A DNA stretch of 64,000 nucleotides from Plantago ovata (Eukaryota; Streptophyta; Magnoliopsida; Lamiales; Plantaginaceae), in NCBI GenBank assembly GCA_028274465.1, contig CM051457.1, positions 46,160,362-46,224,361 on the forward strand. The letters run 5' to 3'. Shown in pieces: positions 21,906-33,111 of this stretch. How positions within the stretch are numbered: position 1 is the stretch's first letter; each line of letters begins with the position of its first letter. The notes under the pieces were generated by a model. That model saw only the letters and a program-made list of their open reading frames with translations, was not told where the DNA came from and searched no databases. The position numbers were made by a program, and so were the translations under genes.

Positions 21906-24341
21906 TTAAGCTCTTTCAGAGGATTTTCTCAAAATCTCTCTTACATTCTTCTCAGCAAGTGCAGTGAATTCAACACAATCCTTTTCGTAGTTTTTCAGAA
22001 GCCTACGGACTTGTAGTTGAAGAATTCTTGCGTTTATGCAGGCAGTATGATGATGCTTTTCAGCATTCATTTCCATGTAATTAATTAACCACAAATGCAT
22101 GCCCCAATTGCTGGCATGGAGAAGCTGTGTATCTGAAATGCTTTTCGGATGAATCTTTCTTAGCCAGAGAAGATCTTCTTCTTGATCCTTAGCAGTGAGA
22201 TAGAAGTACTCATAAGGAATCAATCCAAGTTTCTTCTTAGGTTTCTTTGTTACCGGGTCTGTGTAGTAAGCAATGTCAGGTGGTTTGATCAGATTTGGTT
22301 CTTGTTTGTATGTCTTACCAATGGCAACTCTTCTTACATAGACCTCTAGATTCAACCATTTCCCAACAACATTTATTGGGAGGGATTCTTCCCTTTGATT
22401 TCTTTGGACCTTGAGTTCAATCCATTTGAACATTTGATTCAAAATGGCTGTAGGAAAGAACTCATTCACCAGCAAGTCTTCCAGCTTTAAGATCCAGCAA
22501 CCATGAATGTTTCTGATTACATTCTGAGTGGTTTCCTCATTGCTGGTCTTTGTATATTCAATGCCGGAGCCAATAGCAATGCTGGCCAGCCTTTTCTCTT
22601 CCTGTCTTTGCCTTCTTCTTCTTGTTTTAGCATTGTCTTGATCCCTTGCTGAAGAGTCAGACGAAAAATGCTTTGAATGGCCAGACGGAGTCACGGCTGT
22701 TAAGGGTCTAGCTCTTATGGCTTGAGCTATTGTTTGATTGTCATCATCTTCATCATCATCTTCATTCAGATTGTGATGACTTTCATTGTGACAGAAATCT
22801 TGAGTTTCAGCAGCAGTTTTTCTCTTTTTGGTACTTGCTGAATTTAACTCAGATTTTGCTTGCCTTTTAGAACTTTGCTCTTTTTCAGCAAGCGGTTCTA
22901 TGGGCAAAGGCACATCAGCAACGGGAGGAGGAGGTGTTTGATTGCTTTTTCTAGTATTCTTCTTTTCCCCCTTAGACATGGATTGCAACATCGGAGTGAT
23001 GTGCAGAGAGTAAAACTCATTGCAATTTTCAGCAAGAGTGTTGAGACTGTTATACTTCATGATGATTGCCTGTTGGTCAGAGTTCATTGTTGACAACTCT
23101 TTTTGAATATTCATCATGTTCTCTTCATGTCTTTTCTCTGTTGCGGCCTTCTCATCCATAATATGCTGAGCCTTGACGAGAGCATTCTTTGCAAGCTTGA
23201 GCGCTTGACTTACATCCTCTTCATAGCTCTTGTGATAAAGACTGGTGTCTTTCTGAGCTATTGTCAAAGTTGTAGTGCGTCTCAGCACTGTAGCCAATAT
23301 TTTTCCAATGTCAAGTGGGCTCTCAGCAAGCAATGCCTCATCCTCAGCTTTGCAGGCATCATGGACTTGCTTTAGTGCTAGAATTCTGGGAGTAAACTCC
23401 TCAATTCTTGGGAACGGCACTAAATGAGGGGTCAAGGACTGAGCCTTAAAGTTCAGTAGCAAACTGATCATCTTGTAAAAGCAGCTCGGCTCTTAATGAA
23501 TCTCCTTCATAAGTGAGGTAATTAGGAGGAGGAATCTGAACGACTTTTGGGTCTTGCTTTGATTGTGCATCGTCATGTTCTGACAAGTCGTCATCATCCT
23601 CAGATTCATCAAGTTGAGCAACTTTTGAGCCTTTGTCAGTAGCTTCACTTCCTTTTTGTTGAGTGGTTGCTGATGGCAACGCTTCAGACTCAACGACTGG
23701 AGTTTCACCAGCAGATGGTTGTTTCAATTGAGTTTGTGGCTCAATTACTGGAGTTTCGTCAGTAGTTAGTTTTAATTGAGTAGTTGCTGAAGGCAACGTT
23801 TGAGACTCAATAACTGGAGTTTCGCCAGTAGTAAGTGGAAGGGATGGAACTTCCTTTGATTTTGGTCTTGAAGATTCACCAATTTCCAGATCCTGCGTAT
23901 GCCTTGCATGGATCACGAGACTGTTTTGTAGAGCTCGTTGGTAATCTTCATCTTCTTCATCCTCATCTTCAAGGTTTTCTTCAGTAACCTTGGCATCAGA
24001 AACTGGACTTTTGCCATTTTTCAAGGCAGCCCTTTTTCTGGCGTATTCTTCTTCAGTATCAGCACCTTGCACAGGTGCTTGATTTTCAGCATCAGCAGGA
24101 GGAGGTTGAGATTCTTGCTGAGATTGTTGTTGTTCAGCTTGCTGATTTTCAGATTGAGTATTTTCAGCAACTGTTAACTTCAATCCACCAGGACTTGGAC
24201 CTTGATTGTCATCATCGTCATCTTTCTTGTCCTTAGAATCTTTCCCTTCATCATCACTGGGATCAGTAGGAATGTTCTCATCTTCCTCTTCTTCTTCATC
24301 ATCTGTTAGAATGACTAGCTCCACGTGCTTATACAAAGCAA
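21906..24341 (-). pseudogene. Element D ORF3, C-terminal part
   Basis: Continues ORF3 after element C. The frame joins in phase across the AGCAA duplication. It opens with a very acidic run (DDEEEEEDENIP), then a Q/E/P/T-rich linker with repeated (S/T)GETPV(I/V)E words. Near 23460 the reading shifts frame, and the last 521 codons are helical/coiled-coil-like and basic (KKRKTA, TRRRRQRQEEKR), ending at 21906. No signal peptide or membrane segment is evident. I do not recognise a known enzyme. Confidence 0.65.
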
Positions 24342-25580
24342 TGATGAATGTGTATTTTACACTTTCATTCGAGTCTTTTTCACCTATTTTAGCTATCCTC
24401 TATGTTAATTTAGCTATATTTTAGTACATTTTATTAGAATAGTGTCACGTTTCCCTTTAGATTTTATTTTACAGGTTTTGGTTGAAATTCGAGGATTTCT
24501 GGGCAAATATATTGAAGTTGACAAGGAATTGGTGTTCCAGAAGCCTATTTGGAGTATCTGAAGGTTTCCGGATAGGATTTGAAGTCTAGGGGCCGAATCT
24601 GGAGGTTAGAAGGCTACTAGAAGTCTGAAACCGAGTCCGAAAAGGTGAAGAAATCCAAAAACGCGTCGAAAACGCGGAAATTCCGTGAAAATCCTCTGGG
24701 GCGAACCGCCCCGTGATTATTCGGGGCCTATATATAGTGCTCAGTTTTCTCTCCGAAAATCATATCTTTTCAAGCCTACTTTCTCACCTCTCTCTATAGT
24801 TTTAGGTAGGAACTTCCCGGGGCCTATCCTGGGAGTTCCGTAGCTTAGGGGATACTTTTTCATAGCAGATTGGAGCTCGTAGGACCACAATCATCCGGAG
24901 ATTGACAACCTTCGGTAACTTTGTATCTTACAGTTTTATTCTACTTATTTTATCTTCTTTCAATATGTTTTCTTCTATGATTTCTATTGATTGCATGCTT
25001 ATTATGAGTAGCTAAACTTATCGTTGGTGGTAGTATGTGAATTCTTAGCGAGGGAAGATAATCATGCTAATGGCTATATCGCGCATTATACTCCGTGTCA
25101 TTGCTTTATTTCGTTGATCAGTTGTAACCAAAATTCTCGTATGTTGTATTGATTATTATGCACAATAGGACACTAGTCGACCATCAGACCAATTATCTTC
25201 GTAGTGTTGAATAATTACGGAACACATTAGGACAATCGTGATTGACTAGTCAGACCCAATTATCTTCGTAGTGCTTAATACTTGCAACAGGACACTAGAT
25301 TGATTCAAAGATCTCTATGCAAGACCGAGGAATTTATGCATGATTATCGACCCATTATGTTAAGAATGACCATACTATCACCAATCTCCATTATCTGCTA
25401 GAAACCACTCTGCTATCTGTTTGTTGTTTTTATATTCTAAATTAGATTTGATAAAGCTAGTTATAGTCCTGAGAGAACGACACTCGAGTCATTCTGCTGC
25501 TACACTACGGTTTTCGTTGTAGTTGTGGATTGCCTTTGGCTAATTACAAATTTATTTGATTGAATCTGACACGTTCATCA
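24342..25580 (+). repeat. 5' LTR of element C
   Basis: 1,239 bp against 1,256 bp for the 3' LTR. The main difference is an extra half-palindrome (GGGGCGCACCGCCCC) in the 3' copy. Confidence 0.94.
24706..24737 (+). promoter_or_regulatory. LTR promoter of element C
   Basis: The palindrome GGGGCGAACCGCCCC stands directly before CCTATATATAG, the TATA box. Same arrangement as in A, with fewer palindromes. Confidence 0.6.
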
Positions 25581-25583
25581 AAT

Positions 25584-25601
25584 TGGCGCCGTTGCCGGGG
25601 A
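25584..25601 (+). other. Primer binding site of element C
   Basis: TGGCGCCGTTGCCGGGGA, tRNA-Asp type, 3 bp after the 5' LTR. Confidence 0.88.
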
Positions 25602-25723
25602 CTATACTCCTTTTTCTATTTAATTTTTTTTTATTTACAGCTTTAGATTCCTAATTCTATTAGTTTTAGTTTTCCTTTTTAATCTCTCTCTAATCACCTT
25701 TCCTAGTCTGTTTCAGATTGTGT

Positions 25724-27795
25724 ATGCCGCATACACGTTCTGCAGGAACACCGCTTGCTGATTCAATTGTTGAGATCGACAGAGTCTACCACCAAAGAAG
25801 GCGACTACTTGAAAGGCGCGCACTAGAGGAAATAGAGAAAACCGATTTCTCTGAATCTCTACTTAGTCTCTTCAAGGAAATCGACGGAATGGCAGAAGCT
25901 AGACCACTGAAGGTATGGGTACAACCCACCAAGGATCGTATGAGGGGACCGGCGATCGTTCTTTCGTCTGCAACCCGAGATCTGGAAATCAAGAACCACG
26001 CATTCCAACAACTTCCGAGGTTCTATGGCTTATCAAGGGAAGATGTGATGGGGTACTTGCACGATATCGATGATTTCGTCAACCAACTCCCACGACCCGG
26101 AGCTAACATAACAACGGATGAGTTGAGGATGAAGGTTTTTCCTATGGGACTTGGCGACAGAGCCAAGTCATGGCTGAGTTCTCTACCAGCCGGCTCGCTG
26201 GACACTTGGGAAAAGGTTTTTTCAGCTTTCATGGAGAAATACTTCCCTCACACCTTGACTACCGCGCTAAAGGCGCAGATCACTGGATTCAAGCAGGACT
26301 ATGATGTCTACACCGCATTCGAGAGGTTCCAAGATCTCACGAACAAGTGTCCTCACCATGGTTTTGAACTTTCCGACCTAGTCCAACACTTCTACAATGG
26401 ACTAACCTTCGAAAACCAACAAGTGGTGGATTTCCAATGCCGAGGCAATATTTGGGAGGAAACCGCAGAAGCCGTATGGGCTGTTTTCGAAAGGCTTGCT
26501 AAGGGTTCCTAGTTCAAAGACCCAAGAGCAATGGTTAGGAGACGTGGACCTGAAGCTCCACCAACTCAAGAAACCCCTATGTACAGGGGGAAGGGGGATC
26601 AATTCGAGTGCTTTACCAATGAATTGAAGCAAGTCCCCAAGAGCGCCACCGGAACGACTGTTTCGAACGAAGTATGCCGAATATGCAAGAACTATGGGCA
26701 TGGGGCTCATATGTGTAGATCGGAGCTGGCATATGATGATGGCAACTGGGCTCGAGGAGGCGAAGAAGAAGCCTTTGCTACGGAGTTTGGTACTCAAGAA
26801 GTTAGCTATGGACAAGACGGTAGGAATCCTCGAGGTGGATTCTGGAGAAGAGGATACCGCAACAATCAAGGATATGCACCGGCTAACCAAACTTATGGAC
26901 CTAACCAAGACCGTAGTAGGCTAAACTATGGTAATGATCACTGCGAAAACCCCGCTCCTAAAGAGCCACCGAAGTCGAAGTCGGCTCAACTGATGTAGAA
27001 CTTACAGAAGATGGTCGATCACACACAAAGTTTTCTCAAACGTTATGAAGAAGATTCTGAGAAGACTAGGGCAAGGCTTGATAGGTTGGAAGAAAGCACT
27101 AGGCTTGCCCATCAAAAGATGCAAGAGTTGATCGATCGAGGAGCAAGTAGGGAGCAAGGCAAACTGCCCAGCAACACTGAGAAATCGTTGTCCATTAACT
27201 TAGTGGGTGATCTACCTGTTGAAATCACCATCAAGAAGGTTGCTAAATGCAAGAGTTGCAAGAGGGAACTGCCCCCACAAGCCGAAGAAGAAGAAAGGAC
27301 CTTGGTACTAACAAGAGTGAAGAGGAGCAAGAGGATCCCGAGCCACTCCCTCAAAGTTTCGATGTTAAGGTCGGGATTGGGGAGCTTGAAGATGTCCGAG
27401 CCACACTGGACACAGGATCCTACTCTAATGTGCTCCCTTTGAATGTTTTCGAGAAGAGTAACCTTGGAGAACTAACTGTGCATAAGGCTATTGTGCAACT
27501 GGCGGATGGATCCCTTGTGAAACCCGAAGGCGTTGTGAAGAATGTATTAGTCAAAATTGGTGAAGCCTCTGTCCACACCGATTTTGTAATTATGCCAGCA
27601 TCAGCACCAGGAACGGGGGATGTCATACTCTTAGGACGAACGTTCTTGACTAAGCTACGCTCAGTAATGGACATCTACCAAAGGACTTGCACTATAGAAG
27701 TGGATGGCAAGCAACATGTGTTGCAAGCCATATCTGATCCACCTGATCCACCCGATACTTCTAACGCTATTGATTACAGTGGTCTTAACGTCTAA
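25724..27795 (+). pseudogene. Element C gag-protease, broken
   Basis: Homologous to the 716-codon frame of A, with start MPHTRSAGTPLAD at 25724. Breaks: TAG at 26510-26512 in place of a glutamine codon, TAG at 26996-26998, and a frameshift near 27290-27330 in the acidic linker before the protease. The zinc knuckle (CRICKNYGHGAHMC) and the protease site (DTGSYSN, LLGRTFL) are both still readable. The element is younger than A yet its gag is dead, consistent with mobilisation in trans. Confidence 0.85.
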
Positions 27796-27920
27796 GTTCA
27801 CTCTTATTCACATGATCAAAGCACGGGAAGGAGACTCATGAAGGGGAAGTCTAGTACCCTCAGAAGGAAAAGATAGACGAAGACAGGAGTCGAGTCAAAG
27901 ACTTTAAACAATGGCGCTAT

Positions 27921-27944
27921 CCGGGAGGCAACCCGGGGTTTTTA
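27921..27944 (+). other. Post-gag hairpin of element C
   Basis: CCGGGAGGCAACCCGG plus T-run, as at 4601. Confidence 0.65.
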
Positions 27945-28139
27945 TCGCTTTCTTTACCGCTTTTTTGCATGCATTCATACTTGACCAATTTGCTTTTCAT
28001 ATGTGAATTTGTTCAGTGCTGTGTCGTATGTGCTTATGTTGTGTTCGAGTGCGACTTTTCGAGTGATTTTTTGAGGAAAATGATTTTTCGGGGACTAAAA
28101 ACCGCATTTTTTCAGGAAAAAGTTCGTCTCCCACCTAAA

Positions 28140-28330
28140 AGTGGGGGCGAATCGCCCCACGTGTGGGGCGAATCGCCCCACGACCAGAGCGCGCGCGCGC
28201 GCTCTGGGCGTGCGGGGCAGTTCGCCCCGCGCGCGGGGCGGTCCGCCCCACACCATCAGATTGTAAAAAACGGGGGTTTCTTCCCCAAACCCCCATTTTC
28301 ATCTTCCAAACTCCAAAATTTCCTCTATAT
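28140..28330 (+). promoter_or_regulatory. Putative internal promoter of element C second ORF
   Basis: Two exact GGGGCGAATCGCCCC words (28144-28158 and 28165-28179), a CCAGAGCG...CGCTCTGG hairpin with a (GC)n loop (28184-28207), and two more GC-rich near-palindromes to 28252. A TATA-like CTCTATATTC is at about 28322. It parallels A 4832-5040. Confidence 0.45.
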
Positions 28331-28471
28331 TCAAAATAACTTCAAATCTTCTTAACTTCTTCATCTCTCCATCATTTTGTGTGTTCTTTAGCTTCATTCG
28401 AAGCCCGTTACGTGCTCTATCATTCTATCCGAACAAATTTCTTCCTAGCTCATTCAATTTCCGGATTTGAG

Positions 28472-29009
28472 GTATTATCACATGAACCCTAATTTTTACA
28501 ATTTTGGGATTTTTTGATTTATGCTTCAATTAGGCTTGTATGATGTATGGGTTGATGATTTATGTGATTAGATTGGTATTTCATTGTCAATTACATGTTC
28601 AATTAGGCTTGGTTTGATGATTTAAGATTTTTGCTAATTGGATGATATATGTCTTGTTAGGAAATGTCCCTCTTACATCCATTACATGCTTAAACATGTG
28701 TTATTTGATATGAAATTGATGGATGTATAGGTAGAATGCATGATTGATGAGATTGAAGATTTATGCTAGATTTTGATTTTTATGGTATGGTTTGGACCGT
28801 GTGATTCAAGGCAATTGTTGTTAGTAAGAGCATAATGTGATATGTTATTGTAGTAGTTACATTGATATGTTGCGTAATGAATTAGCTAGACTAGGCTTTG
28901 GGTTTTTGAGGAGTTGGAATTTTGGGAATTTTACTCGTTTGTTCACTCGTGTACTTACATATGCATAGGTCAGTTTTGCATCGTACAAGATACTAATTGT
29001 TGTTTGTAG
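28472..29009 (+). other. Predicted 5'UTR intron of element C
   Basis: Donor GAG|GTATTA and acceptor TGTTTGTAG. The start codon at 29015 follows 5 bp later. An in-frame ATG at 28997 lies inside the intron and is not expected in the mature message. Confidence 0.6.
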
Positions 29010-29014
29010 GAATC

Positions 29015-30319
29015 ATGGCACCAAGGACAAGGAGAGCCGGCTCTAGCAAAAAGGGGAAGGGAGTGGCATCAAGCTCCCAACCATCTCACGATTTGTACGA
29101 GTTGTCTGCCGCTGCGATAGAGGTGCGGCAAAGGCTAGAGGCGGAGATAGCTGACGGAGGGAGGTCGATCATCCTAGATAGGAGGATTGACATTCCTGAG
29201 TCCGCGGCGGATAGAGCGGGATATAGGACGCTGTCACGTTTGGGGTCACAAAGGAATTGGGCATGGTACAGTTCCAACAGGTTCAAAGGGTACGACGAGA
29301 GCCTCCTCCGAGATTTCTACACTGGATACACGGATCTCGACGAGAAAAATGGGGTGCTAGTCCGAGGCCTGATTATACCATGGGACCCAGAGCACATTTC
29401 TTCCTTCATCCATTTCGGGAACCTGGAATTCACAGAGAGCGACCACGCCTACTCGTATTCGAGGATCACTAGGGGGATAGGGAGACACATCACCGACGTG
29501 ATCTGTAACAGGGAATACCGATATCCGGAAGTTGGGGAAGCACCTGGACGGATCAGTTATAGAGACCTTAGCATCGAAGCTAAGGTGATGATGAAATTTT
29601 GCATCTCCGACTTGATCCCGAGGAAGAATGACACATGGATTCAGCCCTATTACGCCGAGCTCCTCTATTGTCTCATAGATGGACATCAGATTGATATTGG
29701 GCACATTATGTACGAGGAGTACGAGCGCCACTGGGAAAAGAAGAGGAAGCCTTTCATCTTCCCGAGCTTCATCACAGCGTACTGCATATATCATGGGGTC
29801 GATGATATTGACGAGGGGGATTGCGAGGTCGCTGCCCTTTCACCCTCGACCATTGAGGTACAGCTCAACAGGTATCAGTTGAGGAACCCCACAGTAGCCG
29901 CTGCTGATGTAGGAGCACCATTCCAGCCAAATGATTCCAATCATGAGGATGCTATGGAGGCCGATGTTGGCGAAGCCCCTATTCCAGATATTCCTTTTGT
30001 CCATCATGCACCGCATGCACCAGCTGGAGCACCACAGGGGTCTGGAGGATTTGACTTCTCCGAATTCCGTACCTACCTCGACAGCCGTTTCGACAGAATT
30101 GATGCCAACAACGCGGCCATGAGACAGGACATCGACAGGCACATTGTCCAGCACAACCGCGATTGGGAGATATTCGAGGAGCATCGCCGAGAGGATAGGA
30201 AGCACATGTGGGAGCAGCAACAGCTCATCCAGCAACAGCAGGAAGCTCTACGACAGTCCAATGAGCTCATGAATGACATGTGGAGTGACTTTTATGGGGA
30301 ATACCATCCTGATGATTAG
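29015..30319 (+). CDS. Second ORF of element C, intact accessory protein
   Basis: 434 codons. The start is chosen at 29015 because it follows the conserved intron acceptor and matches the start in A (MAPR). The N-terminus is Lys/Ser-rich (SSKKGKG), like a nuclear localisation signal. Residues about 75-260 form a globular region with RNWAWY, DFYTGYTD, LVRGLIIPW, SIEAKVMMKF and IFPSFITAYC. This resembles the plant 'putative transposon protein'/Athila-ORF family, whose function is unknown. After an acidic linker, residues about 350-420 are a Gln-rich coiled coil (IQQQQEALRQSNEL). An intact frame next to dead gag in the same element suggests separate selection or youth. Confidence 0.8.
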   Translation: MAPRTRRAGSSKKGKGVASSSQPSHDLYELSAAAIEVRQRLEAEIADGGRSIILDRRIDIPESAADRAGYRTLSRLGSQRNWAWYSSNRFKGYDESLLRDFYTGYTDLDEKNGVLVRGLIIPWDPEHISSFIHFGNLEFTESDHAYSYSRITRGIGRHITDVICNREYRYPEVGEAPGRISYRDLSIEAKVMMKFCISDLIPRKNDTWIQPYYAELLYCLIDGHQIDIGHIMYEEYERHWEKKRKPFIFPSFITAYCIYHGVDDIDEGDCEVAALSPSTIEVQLNRYQLRNPTVAAADVGAPFQPNDSNHEDAMEADVGEAPIPDIPFVHHAPHAPAGAPQGSGGFDFSEFRTYLDSRFDRIDANNAAMRQDIDRHIVQHNRDWEIFEEHRREDRKHMWEQQQLIQQQQEALRQSNELMNDMWSDFYGEYHPDD

Positions 30320-30933
30320 TCCTTCCACATGTCCACTCTCAGCCGACCGAGGCCAAACCCTTCGGTAACATCTAGTATCACTTCTTATTACTCATTCTCT
30401 TTTGCTAGGGGCTAGATTAAGAATCGTAAGGGGGATGGGATGTGAACCATGATGTTAAGTATTGTTTGGCTTTGTGTCGATTAGTATCTTGTCCTTTGTT
30501 TGCATTTGCATTTGCACGTTTACTGCTTTTTTAGATTTTTTAGGTTGCATTCACTACATTCATCCTAGGATAGTCTTGCATGTTTTATATGGAATTTATT
30601 GCCGAATTTTTTGAACTTTTTTATTGGGTAGATCAACTAGCTATGCCATTAATCGTATGCTTCATCTCTATGAATTTGTTTGAGGTTTTTCTCGCTTGGC
30701 TTGTCACATTTATGTATTGCACTTAGTTGAGCTAGGTAGTCTCGACATCACTTAGTGGTGTTTTCTCTACTGCGGTTCACGAAGGCCTTTATAATAGGAT
30801 GATGCATGTTAGGGTCTTATGGTTGTTTTCCCGAGTAATTATGTACCTAAGAGGCAACAAGTCTTCACCATGCTTTGAGATTGCTAAATGCCTAGGAAGG
30901 AGGTAGTGTGAGGTTGTGTGATCCTTTGTTTAT

Positions 30934-30970
30934 AACCTATTCTTCCGAATAGGTTTGGGGAGGGGGTTAC
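30934..30970 (+). other. Hairpin with PPT-like foot, copy 1 (C)
   Basis: AACCTATTC-TTCC-GAATAGGTT then TTTGGGGAGGGGG. The loop differs from A (TTTC), the stem does not. Confidence 0.6.
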
Positions 30971-31047
30971 ACCGTCATAGACTTGTTTCTGTTTTCCATT
31001 TTCGTATCGTGAGTTTATTTTTCCTTTTTCCGTAAATTTTGTACTCC

Positions 31048-31080
31048 AACCTATTCTTTCGAATAGGTTTGGGGAAGTCG
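31048..31080 (+). other. Hairpin with PPT-like foot, copy 2 (C)
   Basis: Same stem with TTTC loop, then TTTGGGGAAG. It is followed by the purine tract at about 31125-31245. Confidence 0.6.
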
Positions 31081-31280
31081 TGTGAGTCATTTTTTGTTTC
31101 TCTTGGTTATGCTACTGCTGGCTAGAAAAAAAATCGAAAAAAAAGAAAACTTCCAGAAAAAAAAAGAGAGAAAAAGAAAAAGAGAATCTGGAAAGAAAAA
31201 AAAAGACCCCAAAAAGCAAAGAAGGGTCCAAAGAAAAAGAAAGCCAAATAGCAGTTTAGCAAAGTGTTGAGTCTTTTCCA

Positions 31281-31840
31281 TTTTTCGTATTGTTCGTAAT
31301 CGTGTCGTAATTTTCTATTTTTTATCCTTTTTGTCTTGAGTGTCATCTGTTCTAGACCACCCTCGTCCTTCCATTCAGGAAGTGGTGAAATACTTAAGAC
31401 TTTACTTGAGAGATGGGTAGAATAGGGGAGTGTTATCTTTTATAGGGAACCCTCCTTCGTTTGATGAGAGCCAGTACTGGTTCGACCTCTTTTGAGGAAA
31501 AGTCTTAACATGGTGGAACAGTAGTAATTCCTCAGTTTCATAGGCACGGGACAACCATTCGTATCTTAGCATGCATCATTACGTCGTCACTGACTAGGTC
31601 CAGGTAGAGAATGTTACGAGAGACTATCTTGTCTTGACATAAGTGCTTATGTGGATGTGTATAAGTCAATCGAGGTATTCTTCAACCTATATTCATGCTT
31701 TGATTCATATGGTTTTTGTTCATATGTTATTTGGTAGATTCAGTAGATTAGTTCATTTTATTTGGCATGAAACTCCATTTTGTGTCTTGCATGTTTTTTG
31801 TATTAGAGTCTAGCTTAGTTCCTTGAGGACAAGCAAAGGT
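31281..31840 (+). other. Non-coding 3' region of element C
   Basis: Aligns with 7980-8466 plus 9311-9369 of A, without the MULE-like insertion. No ORF conserved between the copies. Confidence 0.6.
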
Positions 31841-31855
31841 TCGGTTTGGGGAGTT
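31841..31855 (+). other. Polypurine tract of element C
   Basis: CGGTTTGGGGAGTT abuts the 3' LTR. The core TTTGGGGAG is repeated at the feet of the two upstream hairpins. Confidence 0.8.
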
Positions 31856-33111
31856 TGATGAATGTGTATTTTACACTTTCATTCGAGTTTTTTTCACCTA
31901 TTTTAGCTATCCTCTATGTTAATTTAGCTATATTTTAGTACATTTTATTAGAATAGTGTCACGTTTCCCTTTAGATTTTATTTTACAGGTTTTGGTTGAA
32001 ATTCGGGAATTTCTGGGCAAATATATTGAAGTTGACAAGGAATTGGTGTTCCAGAAGCCTATTTGGAGTATCTGAAGGTTTCCGGATAGGATTTGAAGTC
32101 TAGGGGCCGAATCTGGAGGTTAGAAGGCTACTAGAAGTCAGAAACCGAGTCCGGAAAGGTGAAGAAATCCAAAAACGCGTCGAAAATGCAGAAATTCCGA
32201 GAAAATCCTCTGGGGCGAACCGCCGCATTGTGGGGCGCACCGCCCCGTGATTATTCGGCCTATATATAGTGCTCAGTTTTCTCTCCGAAAATCATATCTT
32301 TCCAAGCCTACTTTCACACCTCTCTCTATAGTTTTAGGTAGGAACTTCCCGGGGCCTGTCCTGGGAGTTCCGTAGCTTAGGGGATACTTTTTCATAGCAG
32401 ATTGGAGCTCGTAGGACCACAATCATCCGGAGATTGACAACCTTCGGTAACTTTGTATCTTACAGTTTTATTCTACTTATTTTATCTTCTTTCAATATGT
32501 TTTCTTCTATGATTTCTATTGATTGCATGCTTATTATGAGTAGCTAAACTTATCGTTGGTGGTAGTATGTGAATTCTTAGCGAGGGAAGATAATCATGCT
32601 AATGGCTATATCGCGCATTATACTCCGTGTCATTGCTTTATTTCGTTGATCAGTTGTAACCAAAACTCTTGTATGTTGTATTGATTATTATGCACAATAG
32701 GACACTAGTCGACCATCAGACCAATTATCTTCGTAGTGTTGAATAATTACGGAACACATTAGGACAATCGTGATTGACTAGTCAGACTCAATTATCTTCG
32801 TAGTGCTTAATACTTGCAACAGGACACTAGATTGATTCAAAGATCTCTATGCAAGACCGAGGAATTTATGCATGATTATCAACCCATTATGTTAAGAAGG
32901 ACCATACTATCACCAATCTCCATTATCTGCTAGAAACCCCTCTGCTATCTGTTTGCTGTTTTTATATTCTAAATTTGATTTGATAAAGCTAGTTATAGTC
33001 CTGAGAGAACGACACTCGAGTCATTCTGCTGCTACACTACGGTTTTCGTTGTAGTTGTGGATTGCCTTTGGCTAATACAAATTTATTTGATTGAATCTGA
33101 CACGTTCATCA
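31856..33111 (+). repeat. 3' LTR of element C
   Basis: 1,256 bp, TGATGAATG...TTCATCA. TATA box CCTATATATAG at about 32258-32269. Confidence 0.94.

Larger units (their letters stand above)
24342..33111 (+). mobile_element. Athila-like element C, youngest of the family here
   Basis: Exact TSD AGCAA (24337-24341 and 33112-33116). LTRs 24342-25580 and 31856-33111 are near-identical. Order is the same as in A: PBS, gag-pro (broken), hairpin, palindromes, intron, intact second ORF, paired hairpins, purine tract, PPT, 3' LTR. No pol. It is inserted in ORF3 of copia element D. Confidence 0.94.

Noticed and set aside
28997-29014. Upstream ATG extending the C second ORF by six codons
   Set aside because: It lies inside the conserved intron. 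The start at 29015 matches element A.
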